A stretch of DNA of 9,131 nt from Candidatus Babelota bacterium (GCA_003174035.1 PRDV01000055.1:1-9131), one strand, 5' to 3'; positions 1 to 6,080 are shown, numbered from the stretch's first letter. The notes: generated from the sequence alone by a model not told the origin. Made by a program: numbers and translations.

Positions 1-46
1 AGCCTCAGGTATTTTATCGTGTATGCTGTGGCTAGCGCACAAGAAA

Positions 47-64
47 GCCCCGATATCTCGGGGC
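47..64 (-). terminator. Intrinsic terminator downstream of ssb
   Basis: A perfect 7-bp stem (GCCCCGA / TCGGGGC) with a 4-nt loop lies 29 bp beyond the ssb stop codon. Read on the minus strand it is followed by TTTCTT, a short and interrupted T tract. The GC-rich stem followed by T's fits a rho-independent terminator for leftward transcription. There is no T tract on the other side, so it should not stop rightward transcription. Bases 1-46 beyond it show nothing I can assign. Confidence 0.75.
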
Positions 65-92
65 CCATAATAAAAAGTTTTAAGAACAATGC

Positions 93-566
93 TTAAAAAG
101 GTAAATCATCGGTAAAAGGAGCCTCATCCTTAAAAAGTGCATCGGAAATTGAATCATTTCCTAAGCCATCAGCTGCCTTTGTAGCAGGTGACGTACGTGC
201 ACCTTCATCGGCACCGGACTGTTCAGCACGCTGGCCACTTCCTAAGAAGACAACATTATCAGCTACAATGGAGTGTCGCGTCTTTGTTTGCCCCTCAGCA
301 TCTTTCCAGGTATCATAGCGCAAGCGCCCTTCTACAAGAACTGGCCGTCCCTTTTGCAAATACTGGTGACAACTATCCGCTTGGGGACCCCAAACGGCGG
401 CATCAATATAGCAAACTTCCTGGGAAAGCGTTCCCGTTTGCTTGTTACGAAACTGTCTATTTGAAGCTAAGCTCAAACGGCACATTGCTTGCCCCGATGG
501 CTGCTGCTTTAACTCTGGATCTCTGGTAAGATTCCCCATAATAATGACACGATTAAAATTTGCCAC
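93..566 (-). CDS. ssb: Single-stranded DNA-binding protein SSB
   Basis: Binds single-stranded DNA in replication, recombination and repair, and recruits partner proteins through its C-terminal tip. The 157 residues have the usual bacterial SSB layout: an N-terminal OB fold (about 1-109) opening with NFNRVIIMGNLTRDPEL and containing the VEGRLRYDTW strand, a polar flexible linker (about 110-148), and an acidic tail ending DDLPF, the canonical partner-docking tip. The start is GTG at 566 (the first residue is still Met). It is preceded by AAAGG seven bases upstream, and the family's N-terminal sequence begins right there; no ATG fits better. An extended -10 promoter lies about 60 bp upstream and a hairpin terminator follows, so it can be transcribed alone, though no clear terminator separates it from the operon upstream. 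Family assignment is certain; whether this is the only or main SSB cannot be told. Confidence 0.97.
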   Translation of the reverse strand: MANFNRVIIMGNLTRDPELKQQPSGQAMCRLSLASNRQFRNKQTGTLSQEVCYIDAAVWGPQADSCHQYLQKGRPVLVEGRLRYDTWKDAEGQTKTRHSIVADNVVFLGSGQRAEQSGADEGARTSPATKAADGLGNDSISDALFKDEAPFTDDLPF

Positions 567-625
567 GCCGAACCTTTCGCACTAAAGAAAAATGTATCGC
601 ATGATAATGCATGAACATGAATTCC

Positions 626-634
626 ATTATAGCA
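626..634 (-). promoter_or_regulatory. Extended -10 promoter for ssb
   Basis: On the minus strand the sequence TGC-TATAAT gives a perfect -10 hexamer with the TG of an extended -10. No good -35 is found 17 bp upstream (the site is T-rich), which is tolerated in extended -10 promoters. The predicted start is near 619, leaving a leader of about 50 nt before the GTG of ssb. Confidence 0.6.
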
Positions 635-664
635 AAGATAATCATAAAAAAAAGAAGCAATTTT

Positions 665-1066
665 CTATATATTCATGGATGAGGTAACAAACGCAAGAAA
701 CCGCTCCCGATCTTTCAGTTCCTTCTCACTGCGCGCCTGTTCTTCTCGAAGTCGTTGCATAACCTGCTGCAATTGCTGCATAGTTGCGGATGACAAAAAA
801 CATTTCTTGTCACCTTCTGCATACGGTTTGATTTGCTTATATAAAACTTGCTGAGTTTTAGCATCAGTTTCAATAAGCTTACTTCTCAGGTCAAGAAGGG
901 AGCTCATACGTTCAACGATTTCTTGTTTAAGCTGCTGTGAAGATCGCTGCTTGACCGCTTTTTCAGGGGCTAAAAAACTTTCAGAAAAGGCCCAGAATAC
1001 TCCCATACATACAAGCAGGATCACTATTTTTAACCAGGGATGCATTAGTATACGATGCAGTATCAT
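665..1066 (-). CDS. Small membrane-anchored coiled-coil protein, unknown function
   Basis: I do not recognise this 133-residue protein. It has one hydrophobic segment near the N-terminus (about residues 11-31), which could be a membrane anchor or uncleaved signal. The rest is charged and predicted helical, rich in Gln, Glu, Lys and Arg. Residues about 36-80 and 95-125 (QQLQQVMQRLREEQARSEKE) look like coiled coil. The likely topology is one membrane span with a soluble helical domain. Its ATG overlaps the stop of the upstream pgsA-type gene by 4 bp (ATGA), and AAAGGAGAGG precedes it at good spacing, so it is a genuine, translationally coupled gene. The operon suggests an envelope role, but that is inference. 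No strong hairpin-plus-T terminator follows it; only a run of eight T's is visible on the minus strand near 646-653. Confidence 0.8.
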   Translation of the reverse strand: MILHRILMHPWLKIVILLVCMGVFWAFSESFLAPEKAVKQRSSQQLKQEIVERMSSLLDLRSKLIETDAKTQQVLYKQIKPYAEGDKKCFLSSATMQQLQQVMQRLREEQARSEKELKDRERFLAFVTSSMNI

Positions 1067-1644
1067 GCTACCTCTCCTTTAACCAATGCACTTATAGCAT
1101 AATCCATAAATGAGCACAGCCGAGCACACACGATTAACCATAAGAGACCATAAAAAAGCACTATCGGTTCACAGCCTGTATATTGACACATGAAAAGCCA
1201 GCCAATGAAGAGAATTTGAGCAAGACCGGTCATTCTTCCTAGTCTGGTGGGTTTAATGGTCACACTCTTAAGCATAATTCCCCAATAAAATGAGAAAAAT
1301 AAAAGAATGAGCTCCGATATAATAACAAATGCACAAAACCACCAAGGAATAGAAAAGCTCATAAACGGCATAAGCAATGCTAATCCAACATAACTGGCAA
1401 TAAGAAGCATTTTATCAGCTATAGGATCCAAAATAGATCCTAACACGGTAACCCTATTTAAAAAGCGAGCTAAAGCGCCATCTATCACATCTGATATCGC
1501 CGCAATCGAGAAAAATACCGTTGCCTCAAACCAAGCATGCATCATCATGCTCACGATAACACAGGGTACCATTATAATACGTACCATGGTTATATAGGTA
1601 GGCAGGTTAATCATTGATAACAATGAAGAAATACTCGATAACAT
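1063..1644 (-). CDS. pgsA: CDP-alcohol phosphatidyltransferase, probably phosphatidylglycerophosphate synthase
   Basis: An integral membrane enzyme that transfers the phosphatidyl group of CDP-diacylglycerol to an alcohol. PgsA uses glycerol-3-phosphate to make phosphatidylglycerophosphate, the precursor of phosphatidylglycerol. The full family signature D-x2-D-G-x2-A-R-x8-G-x3-D-x3-D is present at D52, D55, G56, A59, R60, G69, D73 and D77, with no missing residue. The N-terminal NLPTYITMVRI and the RVTVLGSILDPIADK stretch resemble PgsA more than phosphatidylserine or cardiolipin-type relatives. RLGRMT (134-139) would be the substrate-side GKxKT-like motif. At 193 residues with several hydrophobic spans it has normal length. 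The ATG abuts the mnmA stop (TAAATG), with AGGAG 11 bases upstream; a later Met at residue 11 has no ribosome site. Family membership is firm; the exact acceptor alcohol is inferred. Confidence 0.88.
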   Translation of the reverse strand: MLSSISSLLSMINLPTYITMVRIIMVPCVIVSMMMHAWFEATVFFSIAAISDVIDGALARFLNRVTVLGSILDPIADKMLLIASYVGLALLMPFMSFSIPWWFCAFVIISELILLFFSFYWGIMLKSVTIKPTRLGRMTGLAQILFIGWLFMCQYTGCEPIVLFYGLLWLIVCARLCSFMDYAISALVKGEVA

Positions 1645-2700
1645 TTATTCAATCACTCCTGAGCCCAGACACTGGGTTCCTTTATAAAAAGCCGTATATT
1701 GTCCTGCTGCTATGCCTTGGTCCCGTTGAGTAAGGCGAACCTGAAACCCATTTCCATCCGGCGTGACTATGGCATCATTACATTCTGGACCATGCCGTAA
1801 TTTGACTCGAAGGCGTTGAAGCACTGCTTCATCAGGAACACCATTAATCCAATTACATGCGGATACTCTAAATGTATCACGGCTTTTTTCTTGCGTATAG
1901 TAGTTGCGTGAAATAACTACCTTATTTTCTTCACTCGATTTTGCCACCACATACCACGGACCACCTGCTAACCCAAGCCCCTGCCGTTGGCCAATCGTAT
2001 AAAACCAGTACCCACGATGCGTACCTACCTTCTTACCCGTTTCATATTCAACCAGATCGCCACTTTTTTCACCCACATGGTATTTGATAAAGTCACTGAA
2101 CTTTAATTTACCCAAAAAGCAGATTCCTTGGCTATCCTTACGATTTTTATTAGCTAAATCAAAACGCTGCGCTTCCTGCCTCACCTGTTCCTTGGTCAAA
2201 TCCCCCAATGGGAATAAGGCTCGAGCAAGCTGCGCCTGTGTTAGATGGGATAGAAAATAGGTTTGGTCCTTAATAAGATCGGGTGTGGTATGCAGAACTG
2301 CTTGTTCATTTACTTTTTCAATACGGGCATAATGGCCTGTAGCAACAGCTTCAAATCGTGCATCTATAGCCGTATAAAAAGCACCAAACTTTATCCGTTG
2401 ATTGCAGAGAATATCAGGGTTTGGTGTACGGCCAGCCTTAACTTCAGCAATCGTTGAAGCAACAACCTGATCCCAGTATTCTTTTTGCAAGGAAATAACT
2501 TCTAACGGCACATTCGCTTGCTTACAAACTGCTTCAACATAAGCGAGATCTTCCTGCCAAGGACAGGTACCCAAAAAGGAAAGCTCATCTTCAAGCCAAA
2601 TTTTTAAATAGAAGGCAGTAACCGTGTGACCCTGCTCCTGCAATAAACGCAGGGCTACTGAGCTATCTACACCGCCGGAAACTAATACTGCTATGTTCAT
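1645..2700 (-). CDS. mnmA: tRNA-specific 2-thiouridylase MnmA
   Basis: Installs the 2-thio group on wobble uridine 34 of Lys, Glu and Gln tRNAs, using ATP to adenylate the base and a sulfur relay to supply persulfide. The 351-residue protein is full length. The PP-loop SGGVDSS is at residues 8-14, the catalytic Cys99 lies in TPNPDILCNQRIKFG, and the second cysteine Cys194 in DSQGICFLG. The GHYARI motif is at 122-127, and a C-terminal beta-barrel domain ends near QYTAFYKGTQCLGSGVI. Residues 30-52 (YLKIWLED... CPWQEDL) look unlike the E. coli form and closer to plant/organelle-type members as I remember them. It is the first gene of a leftward operon from the promoter at 2730-2758. Its ribosome site is weak (GAGTG). 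The next gene begins at the base after its stop codon. Confidence 0.96.
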   Translation of the reverse strand: MNIAVLVSGGVDSSVALRLLQEQGHTVTAFYLKIWLEDELSFLGTCPWQEDLAYVEAVCKQANVPLEVISLQKEYWDQVVASTIAEVKAGRTPNPDILCNQRIKFGAFYTAIDARFEAVATGHYARIEKVNEQAVLHTTPDLIKDQTYFLSHLTQAQLARALFPLGDLTKEQVRQEAQRFDLANKNRKDSQGICFLGKLKFSDFIKYHVGEKSGDLVEYETGKKVGTHRGYWFYTIGQRQGLGLAGGPWYVVAKSSEENKVVISRNYYTQEKSRDTFRVSACNWINGVPDEAVLQRLRVKLRHGPECNDAIVTPDGNGFQVRLTQRDQGIAAGQYTAFYKGTQCLGSGVIE

Positions 2701-2729
2701 ATATCACTCATATTTATGTGCATGAAAAG

Positions 2730-2758
2730 ACTATAGCAGATTGTTGCGCTATCGTCAA
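2730..2758 (-). promoter_or_regulatory. Strong sigma-70 promoter for the mnmA operon
   Basis: On the minus strand TTGACG (-35, 2753-2758) and TATAGT (-10, 2730-2735) are separated by exactly 17 bp, and TGC directly before the -10 adds an extended -10 element. Predicted transcription start is near 2723, about 22 nt before the mnmA ATG. It should drive mnmA, the pgsA-type gene and the small membrane protein. It sits back to back with the toxin-antitoxin promoter. Confidence 0.8.
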
Positions 2759-2792
2759 TTTTCTAATAGCATTTGGAAAATGATTTGGGGGT

Positions 2793-2817
2793 GAAAGTTG
2801 ATTTTTTGCACACTTTC
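2793..2817. repeat. Inverted repeat, possible operator of the toxin-antitoxin module
   Basis: GAAAGT (2793-2798) and ACTTTC (2812-2817) are perfect 6-bp inverted arms separated by 13 bp. They overlap the candidate -35 and end just before the candidate -10 of the rightward promoter. AbrB/MazE-type antitoxins commonly repress their own promoter through symmetric sites, so this is the natural operator candidate. The arms are short and could occur by chance. Confidence 0.35.
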
Positions 2818-2824
2818 GTATAAA
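2798..2824 (+). promoter_or_regulatory. Candidate promoter of the toxin-antitoxin module
   Basis: TTGATT (2798-2803) followed after 15 bp by TATAAA (2819-2824) gives a usable but short-spaced sigma-70 promoter. Shifting the -10 to TAAACT (2821-2826) gives 17-bp spacing with a poorer hexamer. Either places the start near 2830-2833, just ahead of the GGAG ribosome site at 2840-2843. Confidence 0.45.
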
Positions 2825-2852
2825 CTTACTACATACAGTGGAGACAGAATTT

Positions 2853-3089
2853 ATGATTAAGAAACTTTCTAAGCACGGGAATAATCTAGCTTTAATTATC
2901 GATAAGCCAATTCTCGAGCTACTAAACATAAACGAAACCACCAAACTTACCATTCAAACAGATGGGAATAGGCTTATTCTCGAACCACTAAAAGAAACGG
3001 AGAGAACAGAGATCCCCACTCTTGAAGAGATTATTGAAGAACTAACACAATTATACTCCCATGATTTAAAAAAGCTTGCCGATAGTTAA
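2853..3089 (+). CDS. AbrB/MazE-like antitoxin of a Doc-type toxin-antitoxin pair
   Basis: Probable antitoxin: a small DNA-binding protein that neutralises the toxin encoded next to it and represses their shared promoter. The 78 residues begin IKKLSKHGNNLALIIDKPIL, the swapped-hairpin AbrB/SpoVT pattern (K-x-GNS-L-x-L-x-I-P-K). They continue with LNINETTKLTIQ and GNRLILEPL, the second half of that fold (to about residue 46). Residues 50-78 form an acidic helical tail (PTLEEIIEELTQLY), the part that usually wraps the toxin. ATG at 2853 is chosen over an in-frame GTG at 2838, because that GTG is part of the GTGGAG ribosome site, nine bases before the ATG. The stop overlaps the toxin start by one base (TAATG), so the two are translationally coupled. 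Base composition is somewhat AT-richer than mutS or argS by rough count, which fits horizontal acquisition. Confidence 0.88.
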   Translation: MIKKLSKHGNNLALIIDKPILELLNINETTKLTIQTDGNRLILEPLKETERTEIPTLEEIIEELTQLYSHDLKKLADS

Positions 3090-3448
3090 TGGTAAACATA
3101 ATTTTTATAAACAAACTTCAAGCCATAGCCATTCACGATAAATACATACATGAGTTTGGTGGATCACATGGCATTCGAGATCATGGACTTCTAGAGTCAG
3201 CCCTTTTCGCACCACAAGCAACTTTTAATGGTCAATACCTACTTCAAGACATATTTCATATGGCGGCCACGTACGGACACGGAATAATCAAAAATCACCC
3301 CTTTATCGATGGGAACAAACGTACAGGCAGCCTCATACCACTTGCCTTTTTGCAACAAAATGGAATAATACTCACATTTAACACAAATGAAATCTGGCAA
3401 TTAGCTCTGCATGGCTACCTCTCAAATAACCCCAGAAACTCTTGCTGA
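3089..3448 (+). CDS. Doc/Fic-family (death-on-curing) toxin, C-terminus apparently frameshifted
   Basis: Probable toxin of the pair. Characterised Doc (phage P1) inactivates elongation factor Tu by phosphorylation, while other Fic proteins AMPylate targets. The core motif HPFIDGNKRT lies at residues 70-79, with catalytic His70 and the GNKR form typical of Doc rather than the GNGR of AMPylating Fic enzymes. The N-terminal GIRDHGLLESAL (28-39) and the NHPF context are also classic for the Doc subfamily. No separate ribosome site is needed, since the start overlaps the antitoxin stop. The frame ends at 3448 after the unusual tail LSNNPRNSC. In the +1 frame from 3426 the sequence continues ITPETLAEIYRRK and stops at 3488, which is what a Doc C-terminus looks like. 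Removing one A from 3424-3426 restores a protein of about 132 residues. The catalytic core is intact, so activity may survive or be weakened. Confidence 0.87.
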   Translation: MVNIIFINKLQAIAIHDKYIHEFGGSHGIRDHGLLESALFAPQATFNGQYLLQDIFHMAATYGHGIIKNHPFIDGNKRTGSLIPLAFLQQNGIILTFNTNEIWQLALHGYLSNNPRNSC

Positions 3449-3488
3449 GATATACAGAAGAAAACAATTGAAGCCTTCCAAAAAATAG
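3426..3488 (+). other. Out-of-frame remnant of the toxin C-terminal helix
   Basis: Reading from 3426 in the frame one base ahead of the toxin gene gives twenty residues starting ITPETLAEIYRRK, then a TAG stop at 3486-3488. This matches the usual Doc ending, where a helix begins ITPE-x-LA after a Leu-Ser. It joins naturally to L111-S112 of the toxin if one A is deleted. It is therefore the displaced end of the same gene, not a separate one. Confidence 0.75.
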
Positions 3489-3503
3489 TAACGTGGTAGG
3501 CTT
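3471..3503 (+). other. Imperfect hairpin in the argS leader
   Basis: AAGCCTTCC (3471-3479) and GGTAGGCTT (3495-3503) pair over nine positions with a single T-T mismatch, around a 15-nt A-rich loop. It lies 27 bp before the argS start codon and overlaps the displaced end of the toxin frame. No T run follows on either strand, so it is not a standard terminator. It could affect argS mRNA processing or simply be chance. Confidence 0.35.
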
Positions 3504-3530
3504 ATGAAAAAATGAACCAGGAATAGCATA

Positions 3531-5189
3531 ATGAACGTCATACAAACAATTAACCACCAATTAAAAACAACAGTCACTCAACTCTTCTCACTCGAAGAAA
3601 AAAGATCATTTGATACAACACTCAATACCGATGCTCAAAAGCAGCAATTTGGCGACCTATCTTCAAACTGTGCCATGATTCTTGCCAAAGAGCTCGGACA
3701 ACCGCCTATAAAAATTGCACAAACCATCAAAGATGCCCTCAAACATACTTTTATAGAACGTGTTGAAATCGCAGGACCAGGTTTTTTGAACATATTTCTT
3801 ACTCCTGCGGCATTTAGCACACTTGCACGAGAACTTTATGAGCAAGGAGAGCAGTTCTTTATAGATGAATCATCTCCCAAACAAAAATACGATATCGAAT
3901 TTGTCAGTGCTAACCCCACAGGTCCCTTGCACATCGGTCATGGGCGTGGCGGGATAATTGGCGATGTGCTCGCACGTATTCTTACCTTTCTTGGCAATCC
4001 CGTTACCAAAGAATTTTATGTCAATGATGCGGGATCGCAGATGCAAAAACTGGGCTTGTCTCTTAAAGCACGCTGTGAACAAGCTGTCGGAAGAGCAGCA
4101 GAAATTCCTGAAGGCGGCTATCATGGGGAATACCTGATTGCTATGGCACAAGAATGCTACAACGAGTATGGCGATGCTCTGTTTTCAAAACCAGACGCTT
4201 TCTTTACTGACTACGCAAAGACACGTCTGCTTGCCCAGCAAAAGGAAACGCTTAAAAACTATGGCATTACCTTTGATGTGTGGTTTTCAGAATTGACTTT
4301 GCACGAAAAAGTACAAGGCGAAAGCAATGCAATCCAAAAAGCACTTGCTGTCCTACAAGAACGAGGGTATCTCTACGAAAAAGAAGGAGCAGTCTGGTTC
4401 CGTTCTACTGATTTTGGCGATGACAAAGACCGTGTCATTAAAAAGAAAGATGGTGAACTTACCTACGTTGCAGCCGATGTAGCCTACACCTTGAACAAAC
4501 TCTCAAGAGGATTTGATCAGTTGATTTATATTCTCGGTCAAGATCATCATAGCTATGTAATTAGGCTCAAGGCAGTTATGCAAGCATTAGGCTATGATCC
4601 TAACAGGTTGGACGTTATTCTCTATCAATTGGTCACGATAAAAGAAAGTGGTCAAACCCTCAGGCTTTCAAAAAGAGCTGGCCGTATTGTAACCCTTGAT
4701 GATATTATTGAAACCGTAGGGACCGATGTTGCACGGTTCTTTTACCTGCATAAAAAAACAGATAGCCACCTTGATTTTGATATAGACCTGGCGCTCAAAC
4801 ATACCGAAGAAAACCCTGTCTATTATATTCAGTATGCCTATGTACGAACAAAGAGTATCATGGCAAAAGCTCAAGCTGAGCAGGGCATGCAGAACATTAT
4901 CGGTGCCGATAGTATGCACGTTGGTCCAGCAGAGCATCTACTACTCAAGAAAATTATCTCGCTCAAATCATGTCTTGAAAGTTCTGCAGTTAATTATCAG
5001 ACGCATGCGCTTACCTATTATGTGATTGAGCTGGCGCAAACATTTCACCATTACTATGGCCATCATCGCGTGATTGATCCAGAAAATAGTGAACAAAGCA
5101 GAGCACGCCTGCTCTTGATTCTTCTTGTGCAGAAAACACTCAAGACCTGTTTTGATCTTTTAGGCATTAGTGCGCCGGAAAAAATGTAG
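3531..5189 (+). CDS. argS: Arginyl-tRNA synthetase
   Basis: Charges tRNA-Arg with arginine in the cytoplasm; essential for translation. The 552 residues match the family's usual length and domain order. An N-terminal additional domain (about 1-110) ends with the VEIAGPGFLNIFL strand. The Rossmann catalytic domain carries HIGH at residues 134-137 within SANPTGPLHIGHGRG. The KMSKS-equivalent is LRLSKRAGRIVTLDD (377-391), with Leu in place of the usual Met. A helical DALR anticodon-binding domain begins near NPVYYIQYAYVRTKSI (428-443) and ends in the typical ISAPEKM. ATG at 3531 has AGGA eight bases upstream. I find no convincing promoter in the 82 bp between the toxin and argS, so it may depend partly on transcription from the toxin-antitoxin promoter or on a site inside that module. 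It converges with the M15 peptidase gene 24 bp downstream. Confidence 0.98.
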   Translation: MNVIQTINHQLKTTVTQLFSLEEKRSFDTTLNTDAQKQQFGDLSSNCAMILAKELGQPPIKIAQTIKDALKHTFIERVEIAGPGFLNIFLTPAAFSTLARELYEQGEQFFIDESSPKQKYDIEFVSANPTGPLHIGHGRGGIIGDVLARILTFLGNPVTKEFYVNDAGSQMQKLGLSLKARCEQAVGRAAEIPEGGYHGEYLIAMAQECYNEYGDALFSKPDAFFTDYAKTRLLAQQKETLKNYGITFDVWFSELTLHEKVQGESNAIQKALAVLQERGYLYEKEGAVWFRSTDFGDDKDRVIKKKDGELTYVAADVAYTLNKLSRGFDQLIYILGQDHHSYVIRLKAVMQALGYDPNRLDVILYQLVTIKESGQTLRLSKRAGRIVTLDDIIETVGTDVARFFYLHKKTDSHLDFDIDLALKHTEENPVYYIQYAYVRTKSIMAKAQAEQGMQNIIGADSMHVGPAEHLLLKKIISLKSCLESSAVNYQTHALTYYVIELAQTFHHYYGHHRVIDPENSEQSRARLLLILLVQKTLKTCFDLLGISAPEKM

Positions 5190-5198
5190 CATTTTGGT

Positions 5199-5215
5199 AG
5201 CACTAGAGTAGTGTT
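5199..5215. other. Small hairpin between convergent argS and peptidase genes
   Basis: AGCACTA and TAGTGTT form a 7-bp stem (one G-U pair) around a 3-nt loop in the 24-bp gap between the two stop codons, slightly overlapping the peptidase stop. No T tract follows on either strand, so it is at best a weak bidirectional terminator. It is the only structure I see that could separate the converging transcripts. Confidence 0.3.
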
Positions 5216-6080
5216 ATACAAGTAATTCAGGGCGGTATTCAAAATGCATAGTATCGTAATGATACCATTTACCGCCCCATATGAATCCGTGCTTTTCAAA
5301 TATGAGAACAATTGCCAGCGGTATTTCATTAACATAGGAAACTGGAGCCTCTTCGCTCACAGGAATATTACTTCTTTTTAGCTCTTCTTGCCAATAATGA
5401 GATTTAGAAGGACTAATATCTAGAGCTATACCAAAAGAATGCGGACTTAATCTACGAGAGTTAGCTATTTTCCGCCAGTTATATCCTCCTGCAGGATCTT
5501 TAAGAAATTCTTTATGTTCAGGATGCACCCGGACAAGCTCCTCAAGCTCATCACTGATCTGTTTAACTTTTTTGTGCACATTGTTCACTCGTGTTACGTT
5601 AAGATGATAGGTACCTTTACCAAAAATAGCAGGCATCCAATCAATACGCGTTAGATTTTTCTCAACAGCAGCACGTGTGTTCCCGTACATTTTTCTAAAA
5701 AAGGGCTCGTAACGAACACGTCCTGGATCATCAGTAGGTAAAACACCTTCTGGGGGTACTCCCTTTCTATAAGTTACATTCAGTTGATCAGCAAGCGTAG
5801 GGTTCTCGAGCACAGATCGTGCAGTAGCATATGATTGCTCATGCATCGGCATCCGAGTTCCATCTATCCAAATAACTTCTGTAGCCGAAACTTCCCTAAT
5901 ATGTTCTGGATAAGCACGCTGCAGTGACTCAAATGCTGATCGCTCGCCTACCAGGTATGTGGCGTCGACCACAGGTGTATCAGTTTGAGCAATGCTCTTG
6001 GTTGTACCAGTACCTGGGCGCTGCTTACACATGGGTAAAAGCAAACACAGAATAAGACAGAGGATACAACGATACATCAT
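5214..6080 (-). CDS. M15-family zinc metallopeptidase, exported (D-alanyl-D-alanine carboxypeptidase-like)
   Basis: Probable peptidoglycan peptidase. M15 enzymes cut D-Ala-D-Ala, D-Ala-D-Lac or L-Ala-D-Glu bonds in cell-wall peptides or precursors, using one zinc ion. In 288 residues the catalytic elements lie in the C-terminal third. SPHSFGIALD (212-221) gives zinc ligands His214 and Asp221. WYHYDTMHFEYRPEL (272-286) gives catalytic Asp276 and the third ligand His279. The first 18 residues are a hydrophobic signal sequence ending LLLPMC. Cys18 could be a lipidated cysteine, but Met and Pro before it are a poor lipobox. Residues about 35-170 match nothing I recognise. The ATG overlaps the mutS stop by 4 bp (ATGA), with a GTGGA-type ribosome site, so it is coupled to mutS. 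The exact bond cleaved cannot be read from sequence. An endolysin-type role is less likely, given the signal sequence and absence of phage genes. Confidence 0.85.
   Translation of the reverse strand: MMYRCILCLILCLLLPMCKQRPGTGTTKSIAQTDTPVVDATYLVGERSAFESLQRAYPEHIREVSATEVIWIDGTRMPMHEQSYATARSVLENPTLADQLNVTYRKGVPPEGVLPTDDPGRVRYEPFFRKMYGNTRAAVEKNLTRIDWMPAIFGKGTYHLNVTRVNNVHKKVKQISDELEELVRVHPEHKEFLKDPAGGYNWRKIANSRRLSPHSFGIALDISPSKSHYWQEELKRSNIPVSEEAPVSYVNEIPLAIVLIFEKHGFIWGGKWYHYDTMHFEYRPELLV

Noticed and set aside
188..529. Plus-strand frame of 113 codons opposite ssb
   Set aside because: Fully antisense to a clear ssb gene, with no family resemblance or ribosome site support.
640..664. Possible terminator after the 133-residue gene (T-run on the minus strand)
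   Set aside because: There is a run of eight T's but no stable GC-containing hairpin ahead of it, only a weak AGAA/TTCT pairing.
2733..2752. Short inverted repeat ATAGC / GCTAT in the mnmA promoter
   Set aside because: Arms are only 5 bp and coincide with the -10 and spacer; no reason to call it an operator.
2838..2852. Upstream in-frame GTG start for the antitoxin, adding METEF
   Set aside because: The GTGGAG at this position works better as the ribosome site for the ATG at 2853, and the AbrB fold begins directly after that ATG.
2714..2953. Minus-strand frame of 79 codons overlapping the antitoxin start
   Set aside because: It lies across both divergent promoters and the antitoxin start, has no recognisable motif, and is best explained as a shadow.
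5063..5335. Minus-strand frame of 90 codons spanning the argS end and the peptidase end
   Set aside because: It overlaps two well-supported genes, has no motif, and would leave no room for the peptidase catalytic tail, which is clearly in another frame.
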